Shown here piece by piece: positions 27,590-36,136 of a stretch of 64,000 nt of DNA. Position 1 is the stretch's first letter; each line of letters begins with the position of its first letter. The notes under the pieces were generated by a model that saw nothing but the letters and a program-made list of their open reading frames with translations, was not told where the DNA came from and ran no database searches. The translations under genes and the position numbers were made by a program. The stretch is from contig JAKLEB010000001.1 in assembly GCA_022711765.1 (NCBI GenBank), forward strand, positions 189,186 to 253,185. Direction: 5' to 3'. The stretch is from Candidatus Krumholzibacteriota bacterium (GTDB lineage: Bacteria > Krumholzibacteriota > Krumholzibacteriia > LZORAL124-64-63).

Positions 27590-28329
27590 TCCCGGTCACG
27601 GTGCACGGGGCCGAGGGGCGCATGGGCCGGCTCGTCGCGGAGCTCGTCGCCGCGGCCGAAGACTGCGCGCTGGTCGCGCTCGTGACCGAGCCGGGCGGGG
27701 ATCAGCCCGCCGGGGTCGCGCACCCGTCGCTGCCCTTGACGGGGCAGGACCGCCTCGCCGCGGTCCATCCGCGCGGCGGCGTGATCGTCGACTTCAGCCT
27801 GGCGCCGGCGCTCGCCGGCCTCCTCGCGCAGAGCAGCCTCGTCGCGGCACCGCTGGTCATCGGCACGACCGGCCACACGGCCGACCAGCTCGCCGACCTG
27901 CGCGCGCACGCGGCCCGCGTGCCCGTGGTGCACGCCGCGAACTTCTCGGTGGGGATCCCGGCCCTGCAGATGGTCCTGCGCCTGCTCGCGCGGACCCTGC
28001 CCGGCGGCTTCGACGCCGAGCTGGTGGAGACCCACCACCGCGCGAAAGCCGACCGGCCCAGCGGCACGGCGCGCTGGCTCGCGGCCGCGTGGCAGCGCGA
28101 GCGGGGCGGCGACCCGCCGCCCGTCCACTCGCAGCGGATCGGCGGCGTGGTCGGCGACCACACCTGGACCATCGGCGACCAGGAGGAGATGCTCGTGCTC
28201 ACCCACCGCGCGCATTCGCGGCGGGCGTTCCTGCGCGGCGTGCTGCCGGCGGTCCGGTTCGCGCACCGGGCGGCGCCGGGCTATTACAACTTGCAGGACG
28301 TGCTGCAGGATCTCGCGGCGGGCGGTTGA
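27586..28329 (+). CDS. dapB: 4-hydroxy-tetrahydrodipicolinate reductase
   Basis: DapB reduces the DapA product with NAD(P)H. The 247 residues show the nucleotide loop GAEGRMG, the GTTGHT loop, NFSVGIP, the substrate motif ETHHRAKADRPSGTA and HSQRIGGVVGDH. GTG 27586 overlaps the dapA stop (GTGA) and follows GGAGG by eight bases. It is the last gene of the unit. A strong hairpin lies 36 bases downstream, shared with the convergent rpsT gene. Confidence 0.94.
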   Translation: MIPVTVHGAEGRMGRLVAELVAAAEDCALVALVTEPGGDQPAGVAHPSLPLTGQDRLAAVHPRGGVIVDFSLAPALAGLLAQSSLVAAPLVIGTTGHTADQLADLRAHAARVPVVHAANFSVGIPALQMVLRLLARTLPGGFDAELVETHHRAKADRPSGTARWLAAAWQRERGGDPPPVHSQRIGGVVGDHTWTIGDQEEMLVLTHRAHSRRAFLRGVLPAVRFAHRAAPGYYNLQDVLQDLAAGG

Positions 28330-28364
28330 GAGCCGGTGGCAAGCCTGCAGGCGGGCAGCAAACG

Positions 28365-28390
28365 AGGGTGCGTCCCGCCGGACGCACCCT
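28365..28390. terminator. Bidirectional hairpin between dapB and rpsT
   Basis: AGGGTGCGTCC and GGACGCACCCT form a perfect 11-base-pair stem with a CGCC loop, in the 117-base gap between convergent genes. On the minus strand a CGTTTG stretch follows; no long T-run is present. Confidence 0.7.
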
Positions 28391-28446
28391 GGAATTCGAA
28401 CGCGAGGAATCTGCGCCAGGTTTCTGGCGGCGTCGACTCGAGGAGC

Positions 28447-28698
28447 CTACTTGCCGGCGCGGGCCGCCAGGCGGCTCTTGAGCCGGCTGGCACGCTGGCG
28501 GGGGATGATCCCCTTGCGGGCCATCACGTCGACCTCGCTGTACATCGCCGTCAGCTGCGCCTTGCGCTCCTCGGAGCCGGCGGGCAAGCTGCGGTGGGCC
28601 TTGAGCGCGGAGCGCATGGCGGCCTTGTTGTCGCGATTCCGCTCGCGGCGCTTGCGGCTGGTGATCAACCGCTTCTTGCAACTCTTGTGATGGGGCAA
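28447..28698 (-). CDS. rpsT: 30S ribosomal protein S20
   Basis: S20 is a small helical 16S rRNA-binding protein of the 30S body. The 83 residues are strongly basic, with the family N-terminus PHHKSCKKRLITSRKRRERN, an AAMRSALK helix and a C-terminal RASRLKSRLAA. The start is TTG 28698, seven bases after a GGAGGT ribosome site (28706-28711). A longer frame from GTG 28731 would add residues absent from the family and pass through the ribosome site. It is the only minus-strand gene in the housekeeping region and has its own promoter reaching into uvrC. Confidence 0.93.
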   Translation of the reverse strand: MPHHKSCKKRLITSRKRRERNRDNKAAMRSALKAHRSLPAGSEERKAQLTAMYSEVDVMARKGIIPRQRASRLKSRLAARAGK

Positions 28699-28705
28699 GA
28701 CCTTT

Positions 28706-28711
28706 ACCTCC
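28706..28711 (-). promoter_or_regulatory. Ribosome binding site deciding the TTG start of rpsT
   Basis: GGAGGT on the minus strand, seven bases before TTG 28698. Confidence 0.65.
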
Positions 28712-28733
28712 AAACGGTTCACTCGGACCACGA

Positions 28734-28762
28734 AAGGTAGCCGGGGCGGCCGACGATGTCAA
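28734..28762 (-). promoter_or_regulatory. Promoter of rpsT, overlapping the uvrC start codon
   Basis: On the minus strand TTGACA (28762-28757), 17 bases, then TACCTT (28739-28734). The -35 element covers the first codons of uvrC on the other strand. Confidence 0.7.
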
Positions 28763-30648
28763 GCGGCGACGACCACGAGCCTATCCAGCCCGCGAACCCC
28801 ACCGGGCCTGATCCCGCCGATCGGCTGGCGGCCAAGCTCCGCCTGCTGCCGGCCGCGCCGGGAGTCTACCTGCACAAGGACCGCCAGGGCAAGATCCTCT
28901 ACGTGGGCAAGGCGAAGCGCCTGAACGCCCGCGTGCGGTCGTATTTCCAGGAGGGCGAGGACCGCGATCCCAAGACCGTCGCCCTGGTCCGGCACATCGC
29001 GGATTTCGACTACATCGCGACCGACACCGAGACGGACGCCCTGGTCCTCGAGAACCAGCTCATCAAGGAGTACAAGCCGCGGTACAACGTGCGGCTCAAG
29101 GACGACAAGCAGTACCCCTACCTGAGGATCGGCCTCGAGGAACCGTACCCGCGCCTGTCGGTCGTGCGGCGCCTCGGCCGCGATGGCGCGCGCTACTTCG
29201 GGCCGTACACGGACGTGCGCGCGATGCGCGAGACCCTCAAGGTCGCGGCCGGGCTCTTCCAGGTCCGGACCTGCAGCCTCGATCTGCCGGACCGCACCGT
29301 CGACCGTCCCTGCCTCGACCACCAGATCGGCCGCTGCACCGCGCCCTGTGTCGACCTCGTCGGCCGCGAGGACTATCGCGAGCAGGTCCGCCAGCTCGTG
29401 GCGTTCCTCGAGGGTCGCGACCGCACCGTGATCGCGGAGCTCACGGAGCGGATGCAGGCGCTCGCGACCGCGCGCGAGTTCGAGGCGGCGGCGGCGCTGC
29501 GCGACCGCCTGCGCAAGCTCGCGACGACCGTGGCGGAGGGTCGCAGCCTGGCGGGATTCTCGAGCGAGGCCGACGTCTGCGGCCTGGTCCGCGACGGCGA
29601 GGACGCCTGCGGCGTCGTCCTGCGCGTCCGCGGCGGGCGGATCCTCACGACGCACCACTTCCTGATGAGCGACCGCTGGGAGCAGCGGCTCGACGCCTTC
29701 CTCGCCCAGCTCCTGCGCGAGTACTATCCGCGGGCCGGGGACATCCCGCCGCTCGTGCTGCTGAGCCACGACCTCGAGGATCGCGCGAGCTGGGAGGAGT
29801 GGCTCGGGCGCCTCCGCGGCGCGCGAGTGGCGCTCGAGATCCCCCGGCGCGGCGACCGGCGCGACGCCGTCGAGCTGGCGCAGCGGAACGCCGCCTTCAA
29901 GCTCGGCGAGCGCACGCTGCAGGCGACGCTCCGCGCGGGTCGCGCCGTCGACCCCGGCGACGTCGCGCTGCAGGAGGCGCTCGGGCTGCACAAGGTCCCC
30001 GAGACGATCGAGTGCTTCGACGTCTCGAATTTCCAGGGCAAGGAGACGGTGGCGTCGCTCGTGTTCTTCAAGGGCGGCGAGCCGCTCAAGTCGCGCTACC
30101 GCCGTTTCCGCGTCCGCACCGTCGTCGGCCCGGACGATTTCGCCAGCCTGGAGGAGGTCCTCGACCGCTACTACGGCAAGCTCGCCGCGTCCGCGCAACG
30201 TCCGGCCGATCTGGTCATGGTCGACGGCGGCGTGGGCCAGCTCGGGCGCGCCCGGGCCGTGCTCGCGCGCCACGGGTTCGCGGACACCGATCTGATCGGC
30301 CTCGCCAAGCGCGACGAGACGATCGTGCGCGAGACGGGGGAGCTGAGGCTGCCGCGCCGGAGCCCGGCGCTCAAGCTGCTGCAGCGCGTGCGCGACGAGG
30401 CGCACCGGTTCGCCATCACCTACCACCGCCTGCTGCGCGACCAGCGGACGACGGCGAGCGAACTGGACCTGATCCCGGGGATCGGCCGCGTGAAGAAGCT
30501 GTCACTCCTCTACCACTTCGGCTCGGTGGCGGCGATCCGCGAGGCGACCGCCGACGAGCTGGCGTCCGTCCGCGGGCTCGGACCGCGCGACGCGGTCAAC
30601 ATCCTCGCCTTCTTCGCGGAGCGGCGGCAGCGAGGCGGCGATGGCTGA
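28756..30648 (+). CDS. uvrC: Excinuclease ABC subunit C
   Basis: UvrC makes both incisions during nucleotide excision repair. Domains in order: GIY-YIG nuclease (about residues 30-110, APGVYLHKDRQGKILYVGKA), a cysteine-containing region (near residues 170-200), the UVR motif that binds UvrB (about 225-260), the RNase-H-like 3' domain (FDVSNFQGKETVASLV near residue 420, MVDGGVGQL near residue 488) and two C-terminal helix-hairpin-helix motifs (LIPGIGRVKK and VRGLGPRDAV). The length of 630 is typical. ATG 28756 is the first possible start and lies inside the divergent rpsT promoter. The 3' end overlaps xerD by eight bases. Confidence 0.97.
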   Translation: MSSGDDHEPIQPANPTGPDPADRLAAKLRLLPAAPGVYLHKDRQGKILYVGKAKRLNARVRSYFQEGEDRDPKTVALVRHIADFDYIATDTETDALVLENQLIKEYKPRYNVRLKDDKQYPYLRIGLEEPYPRLSVVRRLGRDGARYFGPYTDVRAMRETLKVAAGLFQVRTCSLDLPDRTVDRPCLDHQIGRCTAPCVDLVGREDYREQVRQLVAFLEGRDRTVIAELTERMQALATAREFEAAAALRDRLRKLATTVAEGRSLAGFSSEADVCGLVRDGEDACGVVLRVRGGRILTTHHFLMSDRWEQRLDAFLAQLLREYYPRAGDIPPLVLLSHDLEDRASWEEWLGRLRGARVALEIPRRGDRRDAVELAQRNAAFKLGERTLQATLRAGRAVDPGDVALQEALGLHKVPETIECFDVSNFQGKETVASLVFFKGGEPLKSRYRRFRVRTVVGPDDFASLEEVLDRYYGKLAASAQRPADLVMVDGGVGQLGRARAVLARHGFADTDLIGLAKRDETIVRETGELRLPRRSPALKLLQRVRDEAHRFAITYHRLLRDQRTTASELDLIPGIGRVKKLSLLYHFGSVAAIREATADELASVRGLGPRDAVNILAFFAERRQRGGDG

Positions 30649-31564
30649 GCGGGCGCCGGCGTGGGACGCGGCCGTCGACGGGTTCCTCGCGTACCTCGCG
30701 GCCGAGCGGGGCCTGGCCGCCGCGACCCTCGAGGCGTATCAGCGGGACCTGCGGCGCCTGCGCGCCTGGGCGGAGCCTGCCGGACTCGACGAGCCGGGCC
30801 GGCTCTCCGCCGGACAGCTGCGGGACTTCCTGGCGGCGAGCGCCGCCACGCTCGCACCGCGGTCGCGGGCCCGTCTGGTCTCGACCCTGCGGTCCTTCGG
30901 CCGGTTCCTCGCGGCCGAGGGCCTCGCGCGCGGCGACCCGGCGGCCACGCTCCAGGGCCCGCGCGCCGGGCGGCGGCTGCCCGACACGCTCACGGTGAGC
31001 CAGGTTGAGCGCCTGCTCGCGACGACGGGCGGCGCGGAGCCGCGCCAGTTGCGCGACCGCGCCATTCTCGAGATCCTCTACGGCTGTGGTCTGCGCGTCA
31101 GCGAGCTGTGCGGCATGGACCTCGTCGACCTCGACAGCCGCGAGGCGACGCTCCGCGTGCGCGGCAAGGGCAGCAAGACGCGAGTCGTGCCCGTCGGCCA
31201 GCCGGCCCTCGCGGCGCTGGCGGTCTGGCTCGATCGCGGCCGCCCGCAACTGCTCGGCCGGCGGCCGAACGCCGCCGTCTTCCTCAATGTCCGCGGCGGC
31301 CGGCTCAGCCGGATCTCGGTGTGGAACCTCCTCCAGCGTTGCGCGCGCGAAGCCGGGCTCGCGGGCCGCGTCTCGCCGCACACGCTGCGCCACAGCTACG
31401 CGACCCATCTGCTGGAGGGCGGCTGCGACCTGCGGATCGTGCAGGAGTTGCTCGGGCACGCGGACATCTCGACCACGGAGATCTACACGCACGTGGACCG
31501 CAGCTTCCTGTGGGAGGCCTATCGCGGCGCGCATCCGCGCGCGCGAGGCCCGCGGCGCGCCTGA
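30641..31564 (+). CDS. xerD: Tyrosine recombinase XerD
   Basis: This is the likely partner of XerC in dimer resolution. The N-terminal DNA-binding domain occupies residues 8-100 ([20 protein letters not shown]). The catalytic arginine lies in [13 protein letters not shown], and [15 protein letters not shown] and [15 protein letters not shown] complete the active site. The sequence style ([22 protein letters not shown]) is closer to XerD than to XerC, but separating them needs a tree. The gene overlaps uvrC, as expected of a housekeeping gene in an operon, not a mobile element. 307 residues. Confidence 0.87.
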   Translation: MAERAPAWDAAVDGFLAYLAAERGLAAATLEAYQRDLRRLRAWAEPAGLDEPGRLSAGQLRDFLAASAATLAPRSRARLVSTLRSFGRFLAAEGLARGDPAATLQGPRAGRRLPDTLTVSQVERLLATTGGAEPRQLRDRAILEILYGCGLRVSELCGMDLVDLDSREATLRVRGKGSKTRVVPVGQPALAALAVWLDRGRPQLLGRRPNAAVFLNVRGGRLSRISVWNLLQRCAREAGLAGRVSPHTLRHSYATHLLEGGCDLRIVQELLGHADISTTEIYTHVDRSFLWEAYRGAHPRARGPRRA

Positions 31565-31580
31565 ACGGGCAGGACTGGCT

Positions 31581-31609
31581 TTGACAGGTCCGCTGCCCGA
31601 TGGTACCTT
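31581..31609 (+). promoter_or_regulatory. Promoter of trpS-scpA-scpB-rluB
   Basis: TTGACA (31581-31586), a 17-base spacer and TACCTT (31604-31609), 66 bases before trpS. It is nearly identical to the rpsT promoter. Confidence 0.7.
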
Positions 31610-31674
31610 CGCCCAGGTTGGCGCGGCAGACGCAAGCTGGCGGCGGGGAGTGCCGCGCCGCGAAAGGTAGACGA

Positions 31675-32661
31675 TTGACCGACAAGAAGATCATCCTGAG
31701 CGGCATGCGGCCCACCGGCCGCTTGCACTGGGGCAACTACACCGGCGCGCTCGAGAACTGGCTGCGGTTGCAGGACGAGTACCGCTGCTACTTCATGGTC
31801 GCGGACTGGCACAGTCTGACGACCGCGCTCGACCGCGCCGGCGAGGTCGCCGGCAACACGCACGAGATGCTGCTCGACTGGCTGGGCGCCGGCCTCGATC
31901 CCGAGCGGTCCGTCCTCTTCGTGCAGTCGCAGATCAAGGAGCACGCCGAGCTCTACCTGATCCTCTGCATGCTCATCAGCATCGGTCGCCTCGAACGCAA
32001 TCCGACCTTCAAGGAGCAGGTCAAGGACCTCGACCTCAAGGGCGAGATCAGCTTCGGGCACCTCGGCTATCCGGTGCTGCAGGCGGCCGACATCCTGGTC
32101 TACCGGGCCCACGCGGTGCCGGTCGGCGAAGACCAGCTGCCGCACCTCGAGCTGACCCGCGAGATGGCCCGGCGCTTCAACAACCACTTCGGCGAGATCT
32201 TCCCCGAGCCGGACGGCCTGGTGACGAAGTTCGCCCGCTTCCCTGGCACCGACGGGCGGCGCATGAGCAAGTCGCTCGGCAACACGATCGAGATCGCCGC
32301 ATCGCCGGAGGAGATCAAGGCGAAGCTGATGCCGGCCTTCACCGACCCCGCCCGGCAGCGGCGCAGCGACCCGGGCCATCCCGAGGTCTGCGCGATCTAT
32401 ACCTGGTACCAGAAGTTCATGCCCCAGGAGGCCGACCTCACCGCGACCGAGTGTCGCACCGCGGCCCGGGGCTGCGTCGACTGCAAGAAGCGGCTGCTCG
32501 CCGGCGTGATCGAGCACTTCGCGCCGCTGCGGGAGCGGCGAGCCGCCTACGCGGGCGATCCGCGCCGCGTCGAGGAGATCGTCCAGGCAGGTTGCAGCCG
32601 TGCCCGCCGCGCGGCGCAGGAGACCATGGCGCGCGTGCGCGACGCCATGCACATCGGCTGA
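31675..32661 (+). CDS. trpS: Tryptophanyl-tRNA synthetase
   Basis: This is a class Ic synthetase that charges tRNA-Trp. The HIGH-like motif is PTGRLHWGNYTGAL, with Trp in place of the usual second hydrophobic residue. The KMSKS loop is GRRMSKSLGN near residue 197. ARGCVDCKK near the C-terminus is typical of one bacterial TrpS subgroup. TTG 31675 is used because it follows AAAGG at a suitable distance and no nearer ATG precedes the HIGH motif; 328 residues. It sits at the head of a chromosome-condensation operon, with scpA 19 bases downstream. Confidence 0.94.
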   Translation: MTDKKIILSGMRPTGRLHWGNYTGALENWLRLQDEYRCYFMVADWHSLTTALDRAGEVAGNTHEMLLDWLGAGLDPERSVLFVQSQIKEHAELYLILCMLISIGRLERNPTFKEQVKDLDLKGEISFGHLGYPVLQAADILVYRAHAVPVGEDQLPHLELTREMARRFNNHFGEIFPEPDGLVTKFARFPGTDGRRMSKSLGNTIEIAASPEEIKAKLMPAFTDPARQRRSDPGHPEVCAIYTWYQKFMPQEADLTATECRTAARGCVDCKKRLLAGVIEHFAPLRERRAAYAGDPRRVEEIVQAGCSRARRAAQETMARVRDAMHIG

Positions 32662-32680
32662 ACACGGAGAAGGAGCTCCC

Positions 32681-33565
32681 GTGATCCGCATGCGCGAAGA
32701 CTCGCCGCCCGCCGAGAACGAACACCGGCCTGCCGCCGCAGCGACGGCGGCGGCGCCCGCGGGCTGGGGCCTCGAGATCCTGCCGCCCGAGCTGGACTAC
32801 TTCCGGCGTAGCGAGGCCTACCAGGTCGAGCTCTCGGGTTTCCAGGGACCGATGGACCTGCTGCTCTATCTCATCCAGAAGGATCAGATCGACATCTACG
32901 ACATCCCCATCAGCCGCATCACCGAGCAGTTCATTCGCCACATCGAGATCATGCAGCTGGTGTCGCTCGACCAGGCTGGCGAGTTCATGGCCATGGCCGC
33001 GACGCTGCTCGTGATCAAGCTGAAGATGCTGATGCCGCGGCCCGCCGACGCCGAGGACGAGCCGCTGGAGGAGGATCCGCGCGCGGAGCTGGTGCGGCGG
33101 CTCCTCGAGTACAAGCGCTTCAAGGAGGTCGCGCGCCAGCTCCAGGACTGCGAGGCGCAGCGCGCGCAGTACCACGTGCGGCAGTCCCGGTATCCGTTCG
33201 TCAACCACGCGGAGATCGAGCCGGAGCTGCGGATCGAGCTGTTCGACCTCCTGTCGGCCCTCGCCGGCGTGCTCGACCGCGTGCAGGCCACGCCGGTCCA
33301 CCAGATCTCGCGCGAGCCGTTCACGGTCGAGGAGAAGGTCAAGCTGATCCTCGGCGCGGTGCGGGAGCGCGCGACGGTGCGGTTCGAGGAGTGCTTCCGG
33401 GGCGACGCCATCCGGATGGAGGTCATCGTCACCTTCATCGCGATCCTCGAGCTCGTCAAGCGCGGCCTGCTGGCCGTGTTCCAGACCGAGCCGCGCGGCC
33501 CCCTGTGGCTCCAGGCGCAGCAAGTCGCGGCGGTCGCGGCCGGTGAAAGCGAGGCCGCGGATTGA
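32681..33565 (+). CDS. scpA: Segregation and condensation protein A
   Basis: ScpA is the kleisin that bridges SMC heads in bacterial condensin. The 294 residues have a disordered Ala/Pro-rich leader (1-40), then the kleisin N-domain (VELSGFQGPMDLLLYLIQK), the helix FMAMAATLLVIKLKMLMPR that contacts the SMC neck, and a C-terminal winged helix. GTG 32681 follows AAGGAG. The 3' end overlaps scpB by four bases, so partner subunits are coupled. smc itself is outside the window. Confidence 0.94.
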   Translation: MIRMREDSPPAENEHRPAAAATAAAPAGWGLEILPPELDYFRRSEAYQVELSGFQGPMDLLLYLIQKDQIDIYDIPISRITEQFIRHIEIMQLVSLDQAGEFMAMAATLLVIKLKMLMPRPADAEDEPLEEDPRAELVRRLLEYKRFKEVARQLQDCEAQRAQYHVRQSRYPFVNHAEIEPELRIELFDLLSALAGVLDRVQATPVHQISREPFTVEEKVKLILGAVRERATVRFEECFRGDAIRMEVIVTFIAILELVKRGLLAVFQTEPRGPLWLQAQQVAAVAAGESEAAD

Positions 33566-34227
33566 AGCGCGAGCTCGAGGCCCTGCTCTTCGCGACCGAT
33601 AGTCCGCTCACCGCGGGTCGCCTCAAGAAGGTCTTCCCCGAGCTGAGCGGCGCCGAGATCAAGACCCTGGTCGCGGAGCTGGAGGGGGAGTACGCGGCCG
33701 CGGGCCATGCGTACACGATCGTCGAGTTCGGCGGCGGCTGGCAGATCGCGACCCGCCCGGAGTACGCGCCGCTGGTCGAACGCCTGCTCAAGACGCGCAA
33801 GTACACGCGCCTGTCGCGCGCCGGCCTCGAGGTGCTCGCGATCATCGCCTACCGGCAGCCGATCACGCGGATCGAGATCGACGAGATCCGCGGCGTGCAG
33901 TCGAGCGGCGCGCTGGCGACGTTGCAGGAGCGCAACCTGATCACGGTCGTCGGGCGCAGCGACGGCGTCGGGCACCCGTTGCTGTACGGCACGACGCGCG
34001 AGTTCCTCAACCACCTCGGCTTGCGGGGGCTCTCGCAGCTGCCGGATCTGCCGTCGCTCGAGACCATCGTGGAGAACCGGGATGACCTGCGCGCCTTCGC
34101 CAGCCAGTTCGGCGAGGAGCTCACCGACGAGGATCTCGAGATCGCGATCGATGCCGCCGGCGACGTCGAGCCGGACGCGAAGGGCGGCGAGGATGCCAGC
34201 GATGCCGCGGAACCCGAGCAGCCGTGA
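33562..34227 (+). CDS. scpB: Segregation and condensation protein B
   Basis: ScpB dimers bind ScpA and regulate the SMC ring. The 221 residues comprise two winged-helix domains (about 1-75 and 80-160), with the conserved LSRAGLEVLAIIAYRQPITR followed by EIRGV and a YGTT segment. An acidic C-terminal tail rich in Asp and Glu (about 185-221) ends it. The start is TTG 33562, inside the end of scpA. The rluB start lies inside its last codons. Confidence 0.94.
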   Translation: MKRELEALLFATDSPLTAGRLKKVFPELSGAEIKTLVAELEGEYAAAGHAYTIVEFGGGWQIATRPEYAPLVERLLKTRKYTRLSRAGLEVLAIIAYRQPITRIEIDEIRGVQSSGALATLQERNLITVVGRSDGVGHPLLYGTTREFLNHLGLRGLSQLPDLPSLETIVENRDDLRAFASQFGEELTDEDLEIAIDAAGDVEPDAKGGEDASDAAEPEQP

Positions 34228-34969
34228 GGGTCCCCTGCGCCTGAACCGTTTCCTGGCCCTGGCCGGGCACGGTTCGCGTCGCGGCGTCGAGTCGCTGGTG
34301 AAGGCCGGACGCGTCGCCGTGGACGGACGGATCGTCACCGATCTCGCCTGCCGCGTGGATCCCGCCGCCAGCGCCGTCACGGTCGACGGCCAGCCGGCCA
34401 CGCTGCCGCGGGACGCGCGCGTCTACGCGTTCCACAAGCCCCTCGGCGTCGTCTGCACGTTGCGCCCCCAGGGCGCCCAGACCGGGCTCGGGGAGTACCG
34501 GCGCCGCGGCGGCCTGCCGGAGCGGTTCCAGCCGGTCGGCCGCCTCGATCACGACAGCGCCGGGTTGTTGTTGTGGACCGACGACGGCGTTCTCGCCCGG
34601 GCCCTGCTGAGTCCGCGCAGCGAGGTGTGGAAGACCTACCTCGTCGTGCTCGCGCGTCCGCTCGATCGCGCCGCGGCGCGCACGTTGACCAACGGCTCGC
34701 TCGTGCTCGACGGACGGCCCGTGCGTCCCGGCCGGATCGCGCCCGACGAGGCCGGCGATCCGTGCCGCTGGCTGCTGACCTTGCACGAGGGCCGCAAGCG
34801 GCAGATCCGCCGGATGGTCGGTGCGGTCGACAACCGCGTCGTGTCGCTCGTGCGCGTCGCCTTCGGACCGGTCCACCTGGGCCGGCTCCATCCGGGAGGG
34901 TTCCGGCGTCTCGGTCGGGACGAGGACCTCGCCCTGCGCCGGGCCGCGGGGCTGACAGACCCCAGTTGA
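34202..34969 (+). CDS. rluB: RluB/RsuA-family rRNA pseudouridine synthase
   Basis: This enzyme isomerises a uridine in rRNA, 23S U2605 for the RluB group. An S4 RNA-binding domain (LNRFLALAGHGSRRGVESLV) covers residues 10-70. The catalytic domain follows with HKPLGVVCT, the active-site aspartate in VGRLDHDSAGLLL and LHEGRKRQIRRM. ATG 34202 is nine bases after GCGAGG; ATG 34193 would add three residues. The scpA-scpB-rluB order is widely conserved, which favours RluB over RsuA, but substrate choice is inferred. 255 residues. Confidence 0.88.
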   Translation: MPRNPSSREGPLRLNRFLALAGHGSRRGVESLVKAGRVAVDGRIVTDLACRVDPAASAVTVDGQPATLPRDARVYAFHKPLGVVCTLRPQGAQTGLGEYRRRGGLPERFQPVGRLDHDSAGLLLWTDDGVLARALLSPRSEVWKTYLVVLARPLDRAAARTLTNGSLVLDGRPVRPGRIAPDEAGDPCRWLLTLHEGRKRQIRRMVGAVDNRVVSLVRVAFGPVHLGRLHPGGFRRLGRDEDLALRRAAGLTDPS

Positions 34970-35021
34970 CCCGAGCGCGCCTCGGGGGCCGCCGGCGGCG
35001 GCGGCCGGAAAGACGAAGGCC

Positions 35022-36131
35022 ATGGACCTCAAGCAGCTCTTCCGCGCCGGCATCCGCGAGGCGCGCCCGTACGTCCCCGGCAAACCGGTCGAGGAGGTCC
35101 AGCGCGAGCTCGGCCTCGCGGACGTGATCAAGCTCGCGAGCAACGAGAACCCGGAGGGACCGCTGCCCGAGGTCGTCGCGGCGTTGCAGCGCGCCGCGCT
35201 CGACGTCAACCGCTACCCGGACGGCGCCGCCTTCGCCCTGACGCGCGCGCTGGCGGACCACCTGGCGGTGGCGCCGGAGGCGATCCTGCTGGGCAACGGC
35301 AGCAACGAGGTCATCGACATGCTGGTGCGGGCGCTGGTCTCGCCGGGCGAGAACTTCGTCTACTCCGAGCAGAGCTTCCTGGTCTACCCGATCATCGGCC
35401 GCGTGCACTTCGACACCGGCCGGGGCGTGCCGATCGCGCCGGACTGGCGGCACGACCTGCCGGCGATGGCCGCCGCGGTCGACGAGCGGACCAAGCTCGT
35501 CATCATCTGCAATCCGAACAATCCCACCGGCACCTACGTGGGCGCGCAGGAGTTCGCCGAGTTCCTGCGGCGGATCCCCCCCCGGGTGATCGTCGCGATC
35601 GACGAGGCCTACTACGAGTACGTGACGGCGGCCGACTTTCCGCAGACCCTCCCGCTGCTCGCCCAGCGGCCGAACCTCTTCGTGATGCGCACCTTCAGCA
35701 AGATCCACAGCCTCGCGGGCTTGCGGGTGGGCTACGGCGTCGGCCACCCCGACCTCGTGGGCGAGCTGCAGAAGACCCGCGAGCCGTTCAACGTGAACAC
35801 GCTCAGCCAGGCCGGCGCGCTGGCCTGCCTCGAGCACTGGGACGCGGTCGCCGGTCGCGCGCGGCGCAACCGCGAGCAGCTCGAGTGGCTGGCGGCCGAG
35901 CTCGCCCGGCTGGGACTGACCGTCGTGCCGAGCCAGACGAACTTCCTGTTCTGCCTCGCGCCCGGGCGCCGCGGCCAGGAGATCGCGCGGTCGCTGCTCG
36001 AGGCCGGGGTCATCGTGCGACCGCTCGACGCCTTCGGCCTGCCCGATGGCGCAGGCGCCCTGCGGATCACCGTGGGCCTGCCGGCCGAGAACCGGCGCTG
36101 CGTCGCCGCGCTGGCGCGGGTCCTGGGGTAG
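35022..36131 (+). CDS. hisC: Histidinol-phosphate aminotransferase (HisC family)
   Basis: This fold-type I PLP enzyme transfers an amino group to imidazole-acetol phosphate in histidine synthesis. The 369-residue protein has KLASNENPEG, GNGSNEVIDML, CNPNNPTGTY, DEAYYEY and the PLP lysine in RTFSKIHSLAGLRVGYG. It is alone, without other his genes. A HisC-like gene next to cmk-rpsA recalls the aromatic aminotransferase clusters of other bacteria, so prephenate or phenylpyruvate activity is possible. ATG 35022 lies behind GGAAAGACGAAGG. cmk starts six bases downstream. Confidence 0.87.
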   Translation: MDLKQLFRAGIREARPYVPGKPVEEVQRELGLADVIKLASNENPEGPLPEVVAALQRAALDVNRYPDGAAFALTRALADHLAVAPEAILLGNGSNEVIDMLVRALVSPGENFVYSEQSFLVYPIIGRVHFDTGRGVPIAPDWRHDLPAMAAAVDERTKLVIICNPNNPTGTYVGAQEFAEFLRRIPPRVIVAIDEAYYEYVTAADFPQTLPLLAQRPNLFVMRTFSKIHSLAGLRVGYGVGHPDLVGELQKTREPFNVNTLSQAGALACLEHWDAVAGRARRNREQLEWLAAELARLGLTVVPSQTNFLFCLAPGRRGQEIARSLLEAGVIVRPLDAFGLPDGAGALRITVGLPAENRRCVAALARVLG

Positions 36132-36136
36132 ACGAG

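Noticed and set aside
34970..34986. CCCGAG-CGCGC-CTCGGG hairpin between rluB and hisC, with TTGACC before it
   Set aside because: The stem is only six pairs without a T-run, and no -10 lies 17 bases after TTGACC (the sequence is CCGCCG), so neither a terminator nor a promoter is convincing.
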